A stretch of 64,000 nucleotides of DNA from Mucilaginibacter myungsuensis (GTDB lineage Bacteria; Bacteroidota; Bacteroidia; Sphingobacteriales; Sphingobacteriaceae). Every line of letters begins with the position of its first letter. The stretch's first letter is position 1. The notes below the pieces were generated by a model that saw nothing but the letters and a program-made list of their open reading frames with translations, did not search any database and was not told where the DNA came from. Positions 16,683 to 26,274 of the stretch are shown here, in pieces. Position numbers and translations under genes: made by a program. Where the stretch lies: positions 372,001 through 436,000 of the forward strand of contig NZ_JADFFL010000002.1 of the NCBI RefSeq assembly GCF_015222005.1, given 5' to 3'.

Positions 16683-18425
16683 ATGAAAAGAACTTTACTA
16701 ATTACAATTATTACCATGCTTGCCATTTCGGCTAAAGCCCAGCTTACCCCTTTTGAGTTAGCTAAGGATAAAAACTATACCGCCACTTATACCCAAGTGG
16801 TTAATTATTACCAGGCCCTGAGCAAACAGCACCCGCAGATGAAGCTGTTCAATTACGGGGTCACCGACATTGGTAAGCCACTAACGTTGGTTGTGCTATC
16901 GAAAGATAAAGTGTTTGATCCGGCGTTGATCAAAAAGCAGAATAAACGCGTTATCCTGATCAATAACGGCATCCACCCGGGGGAACCTGAAGGTATAGAT
17001 GCTACCATGATGCTTACGCGCGATCTGCTGAAAGGTAATAAACTGCCTAAGGATGTGGTACTGTGTTTCATCGCCGTTTATAATATCGATGGGATGCTGA
17101 ACAGAGGGTTGTCCCGCATCAGCCAGAACGGGCCGGAGTCGTACGGTTTTCGTGGTAACTCGCGCAATCTGGACCTTAACCGCGATTTTATCAAGGCCGA
17201 TAGCCGCAACGCCCTGGCTTTTATGAAGATACTGAACACCTGGAACCCCGAAGTTTTTTTGGATAACCATACCAGCAACGGCGCCGATTACACCTACGTG
17301 ATGACGCTGATCGAGACCCAAAAGGATAAGCAGAACCCGATACTATCCGAGTACACCTCTAAAACCTTATCGCCGGAGTTGTATAAGCGTATGAAAAAGA
17401 CCTATGAGATGACCCCGTATGTGGAAAGCATAAAAGGCACGCCGGATTCGGGCATTGTAAGCTTTTTAGATCTGCCGCGGTTTGCAACGGGCTATGGTGC
17501 CCAACACAGCATCATTAGCTATATTACCGAAACCCACATGCTTAAACCGTATGACAAAAGGGTTTATGCCACGTATGATTTTATGACGCACCTATTCGAC
17601 ATCGTTCAGCGTGACCATCAGCTGATCGGCGAGTTAAAGCATAAAGCTGACGAGGCTGTAAAAAAACAGACCAAGTTTGATATGAGTTGGGAGCTTGATA
17701 CCGAGCATGTAGATACCATCACCTTTAAAGGCTACGCTGCGTTGCGCAAACCGAGCGAAATAAGCGGCCTGCCACGCTTGTATTACGACCGCAGCAAACC
17801 TTGGGTAAAAACCATCAAGTATTACGATAATTACAAGGTGTCGCTTCAGGTAGAGAAACCTAAAGCCTACATCATCCCGCAGGCTTGGGGTAAGATCATT
17901 GATCTGTACAAGCTGAACAATGTAGCCATGCGCCAACTGGCCCATGATACTACTGTTGATGTACAGATGTATTACATTGGCGACTTTAAGAACCCCGCCC
18001 GCCCCTATGAAGGCCACTATCTGCACAGCGGTGTAAAGGTGAACCCGGTTGAGCAAAAAGTTAAATTTTACGCCGGCGACTATGTGGTATATACAGATCA
18101 GGCTTTGAACCGTTATATTGTGGAAACGCTGGAACCGCAAGGTGTTGATTCATTCTTCGCCTGGAACTTTTTTGATTCGATATTGGGCCAAAAAGAAGGT
18201 TACTCGGATTACGTTTTTGAGGATATAGCGGCCGATTGGTTAAAGAAGAACCCGGACGTGCGTAAAAAACTGGACGAGGAGAAGGCAAAGAACCCAACAC
18301 TTGCTAACAGCGGCCGTGCACAGCTGATCTGGGTTTATCAAAACTCGCCGTTTTACGAGAAGACATACCAGCGTTACCCGGTAGCACGCGTGCATGCCGA
18401 CATTAAATTCGACTTTGCCAAATGA
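16683..18425 (+). CDS. Secreted M14 family zinc carboxypeptidase
   Basis: A 580-residue protein with signal peptide MKRTLLITIITMLAISAKAQ. The M14 zinc motif HxxE is present as GIHPGEPEGIDATM, with downstream NLDLNRDFIKAD (the conserved Asn-Arg carboxylate-binding pair) and DNHTSNGADYTYV supplying the third zinc His. The C-terminal 250 residues form an additional beta-rich domain without recognisable motif. A periplasmic or surface role in peptide trimming is likely. Its TGA overlaps the ATG of the rhomboid gene by 4 bases (ATGA), so translation is probably coupled. Confidence 0.9.
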   Translation: MKRTLLITIITMLAISAKAQLTPFELAKDKNYTATYTQVVNYYQALSKQHPQMKLFNYGVTDIGKPLTLVVLSKDKVFDPALIKKQNKRVILINNGIHPGEPEGIDATMMLTRDLLKGNKLPKDVVLCFIAVYNIDGMLNRGLSRISQNGPESYGFRGNSRNLDLNRDFIKADSRNALAFMKILNTWNPEVFLDNHTSNGADYTYVMTLIETQKDKQNPILSEYTSKTLSPELYKRMKKTYEMTPYVESIKGTPDSGIVSFLDLPRFATGYGAQHSIISYITETHMLKPYDKRVYATYDFMTHLFDIVQRDHQLIGELKHKADEAVKKQTKFDMSWELDTEHVDTITFKGYAALRKPSEISGLPRLYYDRSKPWVKTIKYYDNYKVSLQVEKPKAYIIPQAWGKIIDLYKLNNVAMRQLAHDTTVDVQMYYIGDFKNPARPYEGHYLHSGVKVNPVEQKVKFYAGDYVVYTDQALNRYIVETLEPQGVDSFFAWNFFDSILGQKEGYSDYVFEDIAADWLKKNPDVRKKLDEEKAKNPTLANSGRAQLIWVYQNSPFYEKTYQRYPVARVHADIKFDFAK

Positions 18426-19036
18426 TAGAGATGTACCTTACCGCTGCGCCGGTAGCCTGTTTTATTTTTGTGGTTACGCTGGGCTTAAGCCTGCTGGCTT
18501 TCAGTAACGAGTCGGTCTATGGCCGCTTTTTGTTGCACCCTTACAGCGTATCGCGCAACGAGCGTGTTTACACCCTCATCAGCAGTGGCTTCATCCACCG
18601 GGATTGGGGGCACCTATTCTTTAACATGTGGTCGTACTTTATATTCGCCTTTAAGCTGGAAGTTTACCTTGGGCACTGGCAATTTGGCTTTTTGTATATG
18701 GTAAGCATGATCCTGAGCGATCTGCCAACTGTGTTTAAAGAGAAAGATAATTACGGCTACCACAGCCTTGGCGCATCCGGCGCTATAAGTGCGGTGGTGT
18801 TCAGTTTCATTTTGTTCGAGCCAACATCTAAACTTGGCATTTTCCCATTTCCGTTCGGTATATCGTCGTGGATATTCGGCATCCTGTACCTGGCCTATTG
18901 CTGGTATGCATCCAAAAACGCGCGCGACAGCATTAACCACGATGCCCACTTTTTTGGAGCGATCGCCGGGGTGATCCTGACCATTGTGCTTAACCACAAT
19001 GTCATCCCACACTTTGTGCGCGAATTGACGATGTAA
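18422..19036 (+). CDS. Rhomboid family intramembrane serine protease
   Basis: A 204-residue polytopic membrane protein. The catalytic dyad is Ser119 in HSLGASGAIS and His176 in NHDAHFFGAIAG; the oxyanion-supporting HRDWGHLFFNMW segment on the second membrane helix is intact. Six membrane segments can be drawn. Rhomboids cut transmembrane helices of other membrane proteins; the substrate is unknown. It starts inside the stop of the M14 peptidase gene, and the two proteases may be made together. Confidence 0.93.
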   Translation: MIEMYLTAAPVACFIFVVTLGLSLLAFSNESVYGRFLLHPYSVSRNERVYTLISSGFIHRDWGHLFFNMWSYFIFAFKLEVYLGHWQFGFLYMVSMILSDLPTVFKEKDNYGYHSLGASGAISAVVFSFILFEPTSKLGIFPFPFGISSWIFGILYLAYCWYASKNARDSINHDAHFFGAIAGVILTIVLNHNVIPHFVRELTM

Positions 19037-19090
19037 GGATGTTCGGCGGATTACCTGTATTTCTGAGGCCATCGCAGGTCCCGCCTTATT

Positions 19091-21046
19091 TTACTTCACC
19101 AAGTAACCCGCCACTAATTGCGCGTACCAGCGCGACAGATAATCGTTGGGGTGATTAATGTTATTGCCTGTCATATCCTGATAGGTTTTGTGTTTAAGCA
19201 ATTCGGCATGTACGGCGGTCATATCGGCTACGATAGTGCCCTTGCCCGCCAGTTTATCTAATTCGACTTTGTAGGATCGCTGTAGACCATCAAAGCCCGA
19301 ATCGGGATTGGCCAGCATGGGCGCTACCAAAATGAACTCGGCGTTGGGGTTGGTGGCTTTAACGGCATCGATAATGCCTTTGATCTGAGTGCGATATACA
19401 TCGGGTGCGACGCGTTGGGTACCATCATTCATCCCGAAGCCGATCACTACCAGATTTGGCTGTTGAGAGGTTATCCTGCTGACCGAATCCATACCCCATT
19501 TAGCCATCATACCGCTTACCGATCGGTTCACAAAGCTGACGTTCTTGCCATAATTTTTGCGTAAATTATGGATCAGCAATTCAGGCCAGTTAGGCATAAA
19601 TGGCGGCAGTTTTTCCAGGTTACTGGCATTCAAGCCAACTTCTATACTATTACCCAGGAAAGCCACTTTGATAGCTTTACTCTTTTTCAACAAAGCGATG
19701 GTATTAGGCAAACCTCCTGATGCCAACTTAGGCACCGGCCCCTGCCACTTGGTGCCCGCGGCCGGTATATAGGTAACTAATATCTGCTTGCTCATAAAAT
19801 ATGAGCCGCTGTTATATAACACGTATTTACCTGCGGTTTTAGCGCCAAAGCTGTTGCCTGGTTTGGGTTTGTCAAAGATCAGATCGGCTGGGGTAAGGAA
19901 AGGAACTGTCGACGCGGCCGGTATGACGAGTTTACCATCAGCTTGCTCCCAATCCTTACCCTGAACAAACACTTTGCTGTAATCGGCAGCTCTGACAGAT
20001 ACGATAGTTTTAGCCGGTAACAAAAGCTTTGAGGTAGTTTGGCTGCCATCGCGGATCACTTGTACACTCTCATCAACCACCACATCGGTATTCCAAAAGG
20101 GTTTATTGTAGGTATCCAGGTCAATGTACTTGGTCCAGCGAGTGGGCAGCGTATCCGAAGCCAATTTTTGCGTATTTATCGCCGACTTAAAGTCCAACTT
20201 TTTAAACACTTTCAGCAACGCATCGGTAATAATAGCGTAGCCCGCATCGGACGGATGCAGGCCGTCATAGGTCAAAGCTACCGACTCTATCGGATACGGG
20301 TAATCATCCTTAGATGGGTCGAAAGGTATATCTATAGATGCAGGATATTTATAGTTTTTATACTGTCCGGTCAGGGTATCCTTTAGTCGTTTAAATTTTA
20401 CCAGCTTTTTGATGTCCAGTTTACGGTTATGATAAAGATCCACCACCGGGATGTTATCGGCCTGACCAATGGAATCTATCGCGTTGGCAAACGCTTCTAA
20501 TGTTTGCCCTTTTTTAGCTCTGTAAGATCCGTAGGCTTTGTTTTTATGGTCGGCAATGTAAACAAAGTCATTACGCTGCATTGGCGTGATGAGTATGATC
20601 TTAGCCCCGGGGTTCAATGATCGCAATTTATTCACAATAATGCGGAACGAGCCGTACACCGTGGAGTTACCTTTGTTAGTGGTATAATCGGTCAAAACCC
20701 CCAAAGGCCGCTCTGACCACCAATCGTTTGTGCCTAAAAATACCGTGTAAATATCGGCCGGGACCAAACCTAATTTATCAATGTTTTGCGCTATACCACC
20801 AGAGGTCCAACCGTTGTAGCCTTTATTAATGTAACGCAAGCCGGGATACTCGTCGGTAACGGCGGTAAGGTATCCCTTGGTAACACGGTCTCCGGTCTCG
20901 TTAGGATGGTCATTTAGATAAGTGATAGAGTCGCCAATGGCTACCCAGGTCTTTTCGGCAGGGCGGTAAGAAGCAAAAAATATCGCCATCGTAGCTAGGG
21001 TGCAGACTGATGCTACGGTCCTGTATTTAAAAAAAAGTGTTTTCAT
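19091..21046 (-). CDS. Double-domain SGNH/GDSL hydrolase
   Basis: A 651-residue exported protein (hydrophobic N-terminus, residues about 10-26) containing two SGNH-hydrolase domains. Domain 1 (about 30-270) has block I WVAIGDSITY with Ser40, block III GTNDWW and block V YDGLHPSDAG, a full Ser-His-Asp set. A beta-rich linker (about 290-450) follows. Domain 2 (about 455-651) has VAFLGNSIEVG with Ser467, GFGMNDGTQ, and NNINHPND, in which the Asp of the usual DxxH is Asn. These enzymes remove acyl or acetyl groups, often from polysaccharides. Whether domain 2 works is open. The gene is monocistronic, divergent from the ORF at 21131. Confidence 0.88.
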   Translation of the reverse strand: MKTLFFKYRTVASVCTLATMAIFFASYRPAEKTWVAIGDSITYLNDHPNETGDRVTKGYLTAVTDEYPGLRYINKGYNGWTSGGIAQNIDKLGLVPADIYTVFLGTNDWWSERPLGVLTDYTTNKGNSTVYGSFRIIVNKLRSLNPGAKIILITPMQRNDFVYIADHKNKAYGSYRAKKGQTLEAFANAIDSIGQADNIPVVDLYHNRKLDIKKLVKFKRLKDTLTGQYKNYKYPASIDIPFDPSKDDYPYPIESVALTYDGLHPSDAGYAIITDALLKVFKKLDFKSAINTQKLASDTLPTRWTKYIDLDTYNKPFWNTDVVVDESVQVIRDGSQTTSKLLLPAKTIVSVRAADYSKVFVQGKDWEQADGKLVIPAASTVPFLTPADLIFDKPKPGNSFGAKTAGKYVLYNSGSYFMSKQILVTYIPAAGTKWQGPVPKLASGGLPNTIALLKKSKAIKVAFLGNSIEVGLNASNLEKLPPFMPNWPELLIHNLRKNYGKNVSFVNRSVSGMMAKWGMDSVSRITSQQPNLVVIGFGMNDGTQRVAPDVYRTQIKGIIDAVKATNPNAEFILVAPMLANPDSGFDGLQRSYKVELDKLAGKGTIVADMTAVHAELLKHKTYQDMTGNNINHPNDYLSRWYAQLVAGYLVK

Positions 21047-21130
21047 TTCGGTTCGATCGGTGCTTCTAAGGTATGAATTTATCGATCAACCGGCGCTTTT
21101 GACGCTTTATCCAGCAACATATGCCCGGCA

Positions 21131-21649
21131 ATGCAGGTGGCGGACGACAGGATCATCCGTAAGGTGGTCAGGTTTTTATTTTATAACTTTACCCTTATCT
21201 TGCCCCGATCAAATTTAACTGAACATATATTGCTACCCCATCGATCCATCATCACATCTGTTGTTAAAGTAGCTTTAGGCCTGCAGCCCATCGTTCAGGT
21301 TACGGACCTTTCCATGCCTGTCAACATTGGTCAAGAGCAAACCGAATTGCGCGACTTTATCCGTTTGGCATTTGTGGCGTTGGGTATCGACATTGAATTT
21401 AGTGGCAAAGGTTTGCACGAAAAAGGCGTGGTCGTTGATATGGACGAGGATACCGTCCTGTCCTTAGGTCTTGATGCAGATCAGCTGCGTTTCGGGCAGA
21501 CCGTAGTACGTTGCAGCGCGGATATAGACGCGGCGGGAACCTATCAAAGCATCGATATCGATCTTTCTGCAAACAAAACTACCGAACAAATTGTTACCGA
21601 CCTTGTGCTGTTGATCCTAACAACGCTTAAGGGAAATACAGCCGGTTAA
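21131..21649 (+). CDS. Unassigned ORF with faint GDP-mannose dehydratase-like segment
   Basis: Up to 172 residues; likely starts are ATG 21131, TTG 21200 or ATG 21314, and none has strong support. A TAACTTTA -7-like element (about 21183-21190) favours a start after it. The middle segment (NIGQEQTELRDFIRLAF then GIDIEFSGKGLHEKGVVVD) resembles by eye the C-terminal part of GDP-mannose 4,6-dehydratase, where (H/T)xVREF...GxGxxEKG is conserved. The end (YQSIDIDLSANKTTEQIVTD) does not fit that family. It could be a fused remnant, a short acyl-carrier-sized protein of another family, or a chance ORF. I do not assign a function. Confidence 0.4.
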   Translation: MQVADDRIIRKVVRFLFYNFTLILPRSNLTEHILLPHRSIITSVVKVALGLQPIVQVTDLSMPVNIGQEQTELRDFIRLAFVALGIDIEFSGKGLHEKGVVVDMDEDTVLSLGLDADQLRFGQTVVRCSADIDAAGTYQSIDIDLSANKTTEQIVTDLVLLILTTLKGNTAG

Positions 21650-21729
21650 TGCCTGCACCCCAGGGCTGCTATTACTAATTTTTAAAGCAAAATGCCTACC
21701 TTGGCGGCAATATCCTCAAGATCAACTCT

Positions 21730-23355
21730 ATGAAAAAAACATTTATCCTGCTTACGGCCATGCTGTGTTCGGCCGTCATCGTTAAAGCACAGTCAGAGTA
21801 CATGCCTTATGGCTATCAGTTTTATCAAAAATTCAACAAAGATCTTTACTCTACCAAAAGCCGCATCCATTCTACCATCAAGCCTTTTATTGTAGATAGC
21901 TTACTGCAGCCAACTTATGATTCGTTGATGAATATCAACGTAAAGGACGACGGCGTAAAACGTAGCTGGGCTTACCGCAAAGTGTTTCAGGAGCACCTGA
22001 TAGACGTTAAAGATCCGGAATATACTTTCTTTTTCGATGTGATGTCTGACCTGACCATTGGCCGCGACTTTTCCAGGAAAGAAAAAACTTCATATAACAC
22101 CCGCGGCTATCAATTAGGCGGTACGATAGGTAAAAAATTCTATTTCTACAGTACTGGTTACGAGAACCAGGCTACCCAACCATATTATCTGAATGAGTAC
22201 ACCAAACAAACAGGTATAGTTAGCGGCCAGGCTTACGACCGTAGTTTCGGCCAACGTAAGGTAGATTGGTCTTATGTTACTGCTACTATATCTTATACGC
22301 CGGCAAAATTCTTAAATATCTCGCTTGGTCAGGATAAAACTTTTATCGGTGACGGCTACCGTTCGGTGTTGCTATCTGATTTTTCATCGCCCTACACTAA
22401 TTTAAAGCTGACCGGTACACTGGGTAACGTGCGCTATATGGCCATGTACGGCTTAATGCAGGACGCCCGCATACCAAAATTTACTTATGCCGATGGCAAT
22501 CGCCGTAAATGGGCCACGTTCCATTATTTGGACTGGAACGTTAGCAACCGTTTGAGTGTTGGTTTCTTTGATTCGATAGTTTGGGGCGATAAGGACGAGA
22601 GTGGCAACAAACGCGGTTTTGATTTTACTTATGCCAGTCCGATCATTTTCCTTCGCCCGGTAGAGGCCTCTAACGGCTCGCCTGACAATGCAGCGATAGG
22701 CCTTACCGGCAAATATAAACTGACCAATGGAATTACATTGTATGGGCAATTTATGTTGGATGAATTTGAAGCTAAAAACTTCTTCTCCTCATCAGGCAGT
22801 TCACGCAATAAATATGGTTGGCAAATTGGCGCCCGTGGCGCCGATCTGTTCAAAGTAAGAGGCTTGAACTATCTGTTTGAATATAATGGCGCTAAACCTT
22901 ATACGTATTCATCTGTGAGGCCACTAATAAGCTACAGCAACCAGACAGAACCGCTTGCGCATCCGTTTGGAGCAAACTTTAAAGAGTTAGTAGGTATATT
23001 GAATTACAGCTATAAACGCTTTGACCTGATGGGGCAAGTTAACTATGGCCACTATGGTTTAGACCCTAAAGGATCCGCATTAAATTATGGCAAAGATTTT
23101 TTATTGCCATACACCGCACCGGTAAGCCTGACCGGTAATTACATCGGTCAGGGTGTAACAACCGATATGTATTACGCTGAGGGCCGAGTGGCATACGTAT
23201 TAAACCCTAAATATAACTTGCGTTTTGAAGTTGGCGGCATTTACCGTAAAGAGACCAACAGTGTGTTCACCAATAATACTTCTATGATCACCATTGGCTT
23301 GCGCACCGCGTTCCACAGCGTTTACACCGACCTTGCATCTTATAGGATACAATAA
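21730..23355 (+). CDS. RemB-like outer-membrane protein
   Basis: A 541-residue secreted protein (signal peptide MKKTFILLTAMLCSAVIVKAQ) whose mature part is a run of amphipathic beta strands ending in Gln, fitting an outer-membrane barrel. The motif LGQDKTFIGDGYRSVLLSDF and the segment FDFTYASPIIFLRPVE are like those in RemB, a gliding- and adhesion-associated outer-membrane protein of Flavobacterium, related in layout to the capsule-assembly protein Wzi. No other gliding genes (gld, spr) lie in the window. Function here could be surface polysaccharide handling rather than movement. Confidence 0.68.
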   Translation: MKKTFILLTAMLCSAVIVKAQSEYMPYGYQFYQKFNKDLYSTKSRIHSTIKPFIVDSLLQPTYDSLMNINVKDDGVKRSWAYRKVFQEHLIDVKDPEYTFFFDVMSDLTIGRDFSRKEKTSYNTRGYQLGGTIGKKFYFYSTGYENQATQPYYLNEYTKQTGIVSGQAYDRSFGQRKVDWSYVTATISYTPAKFLNISLGQDKTFIGDGYRSVLLSDFSSPYTNLKLTGTLGNVRYMAMYGLMQDARIPKFTYADGNRRKWATFHYLDWNVSNRLSVGFFDSIVWGDKDESGNKRGFDFTYASPIIFLRPVEASNGSPDNAAIGLTGKYKLTNGITLYGQFMLDEFEAKNFFSSSGSSRNKYGWQIGARGADLFKVRGLNYLFEYNGAKPYTYSSVRPLISYSNQTEPLAHPFGANFKELVGILNYSYKRFDLMGQVNYGHYGLDPKGSALNYGKDFLLPYTAPVSLTGNYIGQGVTTDMYYAEGRVAYVLNPKYNLRFEVGGIYRKETNSVFTNNTSMITIGLRTAFHSVYTDLASYRIQ

Positions 23356-23369
23356 ATACTTTTAAACAA

Positions 23370-23409
23370 GAAAGGCCCTTCATGCAAAATATGACGGGCC
23401 TTTCTGTTT
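23370..23409 (+). terminator. Rho-independent terminator after the RemB-like gene
   Basis: GAAAGGCCC (23370-23378) pairs with GGGCCTTTC (23396-23404), followed by a short T-rich run (TGTTTG). It sits between the convergent RemB-like and hflX genes. Confidence 0.75.
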
Positions 23410-23433
23410 GTGCTCTGCCGATGTCCGGCGCTG

Positions 23434-24618
23434 TTAATACAGCAACTTATCGTACGGGTAGCGCTCGGTATGTATGGCGATCACCTTGTCGTACAATAAC
23501 TGGCGGAACTCGTCCACGTTCTCTTTCTTCAACGCCGAGATAAAAATAGCCGGGCTGTTATTCTTGCCCATCCAGCTTTGCCTAAAATCCTCGAGCGTTA
23601 ACGGCTCGGCAGGGTCTTCCTGATGATGTTGAACAGGTTGGTAAGCGTCTATCTTGTTAAATACCGTAATGGTGGGCTTATCTATCGTGCCCAGGTCTTT
23701 CAAGGTCTCGTTAACGGTGCGTATCTGGTCTTCAAAGTTAGGGTGCGATACATCTACCACATGCACTAAAATATCCGCCTCGCGCACCTCATCTAAGGTC
23801 GATTTAAAGCACTCTACCAAATGGTGAGGTAATTTGCGGATAAAACCGACCGTATCCGAAAGTAAGAATGGCAAATTCTCTATCACCACCTTGCGCACCG
23901 TTGTATCCAACGTAGCGAACAGCTTATTCTCGGCAAACACGTCAGATTTGGATATCATATTCATGATGGTAGATTTGCCCACGTTGGTGTAACCGACCAA
24001 AGCTACACGCACAAGGGCCACACGGTTCTTGCGCTGGGTCTCGTTCTGCCGGTCGATATCCTTAAGCCTGTCTTTTAATAGCGATATTTTGTTCAGGATC
24101 AAACGCCTGTCGGTCTCTATCTGGCTTTCACCCGGGCCACGCATACCTATACCACCCTTTTGGCGCTCTAAGTGGGTCCAAAGGCGGGTCAATCGGGGTA
24201 ACAGGTATTGCAGTTGGGCCAGCTCGACCTGGGTTTTGGCTTGGGCGGTCTGCGCACGGTTGGCAAAAATATCCAGGATCAGGTTGCTGCGGTCTAATAT
24301 CTTCACCTGCAATTCGCGCTCTATGTTACGCAATTGCGATGGCGACAGTTCATCATCAAACACAACGATATCTATCTCTTCCGACTTCACATAGTCACGT
24401 ATCTCTTCCAGCTTACCCGAGTGTACAAAGGTAGCCCTGTCAGGCTTTTGCATCCTTTGGGTAAAGTTCTTAACGGTAAGTCCGCCTGCCGTCATTACTA
24501 AAAATTCCAGTTCTTCCAGGTATTCTTTGGTCTGCTCGTCAGACTGGCCGGGGGTAATGATACCCACCAGCACTACTTTTTCCTGCTTCACAGCAGTATC
24601 ATAAAATTTTTGCTTCAT
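23434..24618 (-). CDS. hflX: GTPase HflX
   Basis: A 394-residue ribosome-associated GTPase that splits stalled ribosomes during stress. The HflX-specific N-terminal domain (about 1-190) includes FDDELSPSQLRNIE, DRSNLILDIFANRA and the signature GPGESQIETDRRLI. The G domain has G1 GYTNVGKSTIM, G3 DTVGFIRKLPHHLVE and G4 NKID. Length fits the short bacterial forms. A consensus -7 element (TAACTTTG) lies about 20 bases before the ATG. It is monocistronic. Confidence 0.96.
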   Translation of the reverse strand: MKQKFYDTAVKQEKVVLVGIITPGQSDEQTKEYLEELEFLVMTAGGLTVKNFTQRMQKPDRATFVHSGKLEEIRDYVKSEEIDIVVFDDELSPSQLRNIERELQVKILDRSNLILDIFANRAQTAQAKTQVELAQLQYLLPRLTRLWTHLERQKGGIGMRGPGESQIETDRRLILNKISLLKDRLKDIDRQNETQRKNRVALVRVALVGYTNVGKSTIMNMISKSDVFAENKLFATLDTTVRKVVIENLPFLLSDTVGFIRKLPHHLVECFKSTLDEVREADILVHVVDVSHPNFEDQIRTVNETLKDLGTIDKPTITVFNKIDAYQPVQHHQEDPAEPLTLEDFRQSWMGKNNSPAIFISALKKENVDEFRQLLYDKVIAIHTERYPYDKLLY

Positions 24619-24637
24619 TCAGTTGATATTCTGGGTG

Positions 24638-24645
24638 CAAAGTTA
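24638..24645 (-). promoter_or_regulatory. -7 promoter element (TAACTTTG) of hflX
   Basis: An exact TAnnTTTG match on the minus strand, 19 bases before the hflX ATG, giving a leader of about 12-14 bases. Confidence 0.6.
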
Positions 24646-24811
24646 AGCTTTAATTGATAAAGGTTTAACATTGAGACTGGCGACTGGTTTGTATCGAAGA
24701 TGCAGTTATTAATTTGATCGGTAAAGGTGACCCGGCAAAGCTACTCGTGTCAATAATTATTTCCCTATCTTAGGCACTACATGATCAAACCAGCTCCTCA
24801 CAATTTGTAAT

Positions 24812-26167
24812 ATGATACTTGCCGAACTGCCCATGGGCATTATTAAGATCAGCTTGCTGGCTATTGGCGGCCTTGCGGGCTTATCCATTATCGATGACCC
24901 AAAGGCTAAGATCCAGCCGCCTACAGTGGCCGCTATCCCAACACATGCGTTTCTGAACAGCATCGGTGTGAACACCGCCATATCCGTACGTGGTGAAGAT
25001 GTTGATAAAACTATCGCGGCGATCGGGTACACAGGCATCCGCTGGGTGCGATCAGGCTACGAGGGTAACGCCCCGCTGCAGGACTATATAAAGCTGCACA
25101 TGCAAACCGGCGCTAAATTCAGTTACGGTTTAATGAGCGGCGGCACAGATATCCCAAGGTTACTGACCGGCGCTCAATCTCTTGCTAAAGCCAACGCGCT
25201 GCTGGCATTAGAAGGACCTAACGAACCTAACAACTGGGGCATGACCTATCAGGGAGTTAAGGGCGGCAGTAATGCATCTTGGATGGCAGTTGCCAAATTA
25301 CAAGCCGACCTGTATAAAGCGGTTAAAGCCGATGGCGTGTTAAAGAAATACCCGGTTTGGAGTTTAAGTGAGAATGGCGCGCAGACCGACAATGTAGGCT
25401 TGCAATATCTACAAATACCTAAAGGCGCCGATGCTAAAATGCCCGCGGGCACTAAGTACGCCGACTACGCAAATGCGCACAATTACTTTTCGCATCCATC
25501 ACACAAAGGCTGGTACGATAACCAGGTCTGGAACGCCGCCGACCCAGGCGCGGCTTGTAAGGTCGACGGATTGTTTGGTAACTACGGCACCACCTGGCGG
25601 TACAAATTTAAAGGCAACACCGAAGAGCAATTAAGAAACCTGCCCCGGGTAACTACCGAGACCGGCGTTACCATTGATAACGAGTTTACGGAGGATGCAC
25701 AGGCGCGCTTATACATAAACTTGTACCTCGCCCAATTTAAACGTGGCTGGGCTTACACTTCGGTATATTTGTTGCGCGATCGTAGCGACGAAGCAGGCAA
25801 CCAGTCTTTCGGTTTTTACAAAGCCGACTATACCCCGCGTTTAGCAGCCATGTATCTGCATAACCTCACTACCATTTTAGAGGATAATGGCGCTTTGAGA
25901 AATGCGTCGGGCTTGTCGTACAGGATCATTAACCAACCCGCTGTTGTACACGATCTGCTTCTGCAAAACAGCAACGGCAAATTTCAACTGGTGATCTGGG
26001 GCGAGAAAGTCCACGGAATGGAATCGATCAATATCGAATTCGGCAAAAAGATCCCCGCACTGAAAACGTATGACCCCACCTTAGGCGTAACCCCAACTAT
26101 GACCATGCAAAATGTAGATAAACTGAACTTGGTAGTGATGGATCATCCGGTGATCATTGAGTTATAA
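24812..26167 (+). CDS. Secreted clan GH-A glycoside hydrolase
   Basis: A 451-residue protein with an N-terminal hydrophobic segment (IIKISLLAIGGLAGLSII). ATG 24812 and ATG 24833 are both possible starts, the second giving a more compact signal sequence. The TIM-barrel catalytic pair is visible: acid/base Glu138 in EGPNEPNNW and nucleophile Glu283 in VTTETGVTID. These motifs mark clan GH-A (GH5/GH39/GH30-like retaining enzymes); the exact family and polysaccharide cannot be told by eye. The C-terminal 100 residues are a beta-sandwich-like tail (FQLVIWGEKVHG). It is not in an obvious polysaccharide-utilisation locus. Confidence 0.8.
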   Translation: MILAELPMGIIKISLLAIGGLAGLSIIDDPKAKIQPPTVAAIPTHAFLNSIGVNTAISVRGEDVDKTIAAIGYTGIRWVRSGYEGNAPLQDYIKLHMQTGAKFSYGLMSGGTDIPRLLTGAQSLAKANALLALEGPNEPNNWGMTYQGVKGGSNASWMAVAKLQADLYKAVKADGVLKKYPVWSLSENGAQTDNVGLQYLQIPKGADAKMPAGTKYADYANAHNYFSHPSHKGWYDNQVWNAADPGAACKVDGLFGNYGTTWRYKFKGNTEEQLRNLPRVTTETGVTIDNEFTEDAQARLYINLYLAQFKRGWAYTSVYLLRDRSDEAGNQSFGFYKADYTPRLAAMYLHNLTTILEDNGALRNASGLSYRIINQPAVVHDLLLQNSNGKFQLVIWGEKVHGMESINIEFGKKIPALKTYDPTLGVTPTMTMQNVDKLNLVVMDHPVIIEL

Positions 26168-26201
26168 TTGGTTGTTATCTGTGCCATTTGCATCGCCTAA
26201 A

Positions 26202-26231
26202 CTCTAGTTAACTAACCTCTAATTAACTCCA
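26202..26231. promoter_or_regulatory. Possible operator upstream of feoAB: palindrome and 15-bp tandem repeat
   Basis: CTCTAGTTAACTAAC (26202-26216) is followed at once by CTCTAATTAACTCCA (26217-26231), a degenerate 15-bp direct repeat. Inside the first copy, TAGTTAACTA (26205-26214) is a perfect 10-bp palindrome. It lies about 45 bases upstream of the feoAB -33 element, a position where an iron-responsive regulator could act. The regulator is not identified. Confidence 0.4.
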
Positions 26232-26274
26232 ATAATCGTTTAAACACTTATTCCTCAGCCTGAAGTCAAGCTAT

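Noticed and set aside
21730-23355. Evidence for a gliding machinery
   Set aside because: Only one RemB-like barrel is present; no gld or spr gene occurs in the window, so gliding cannot be inferred.
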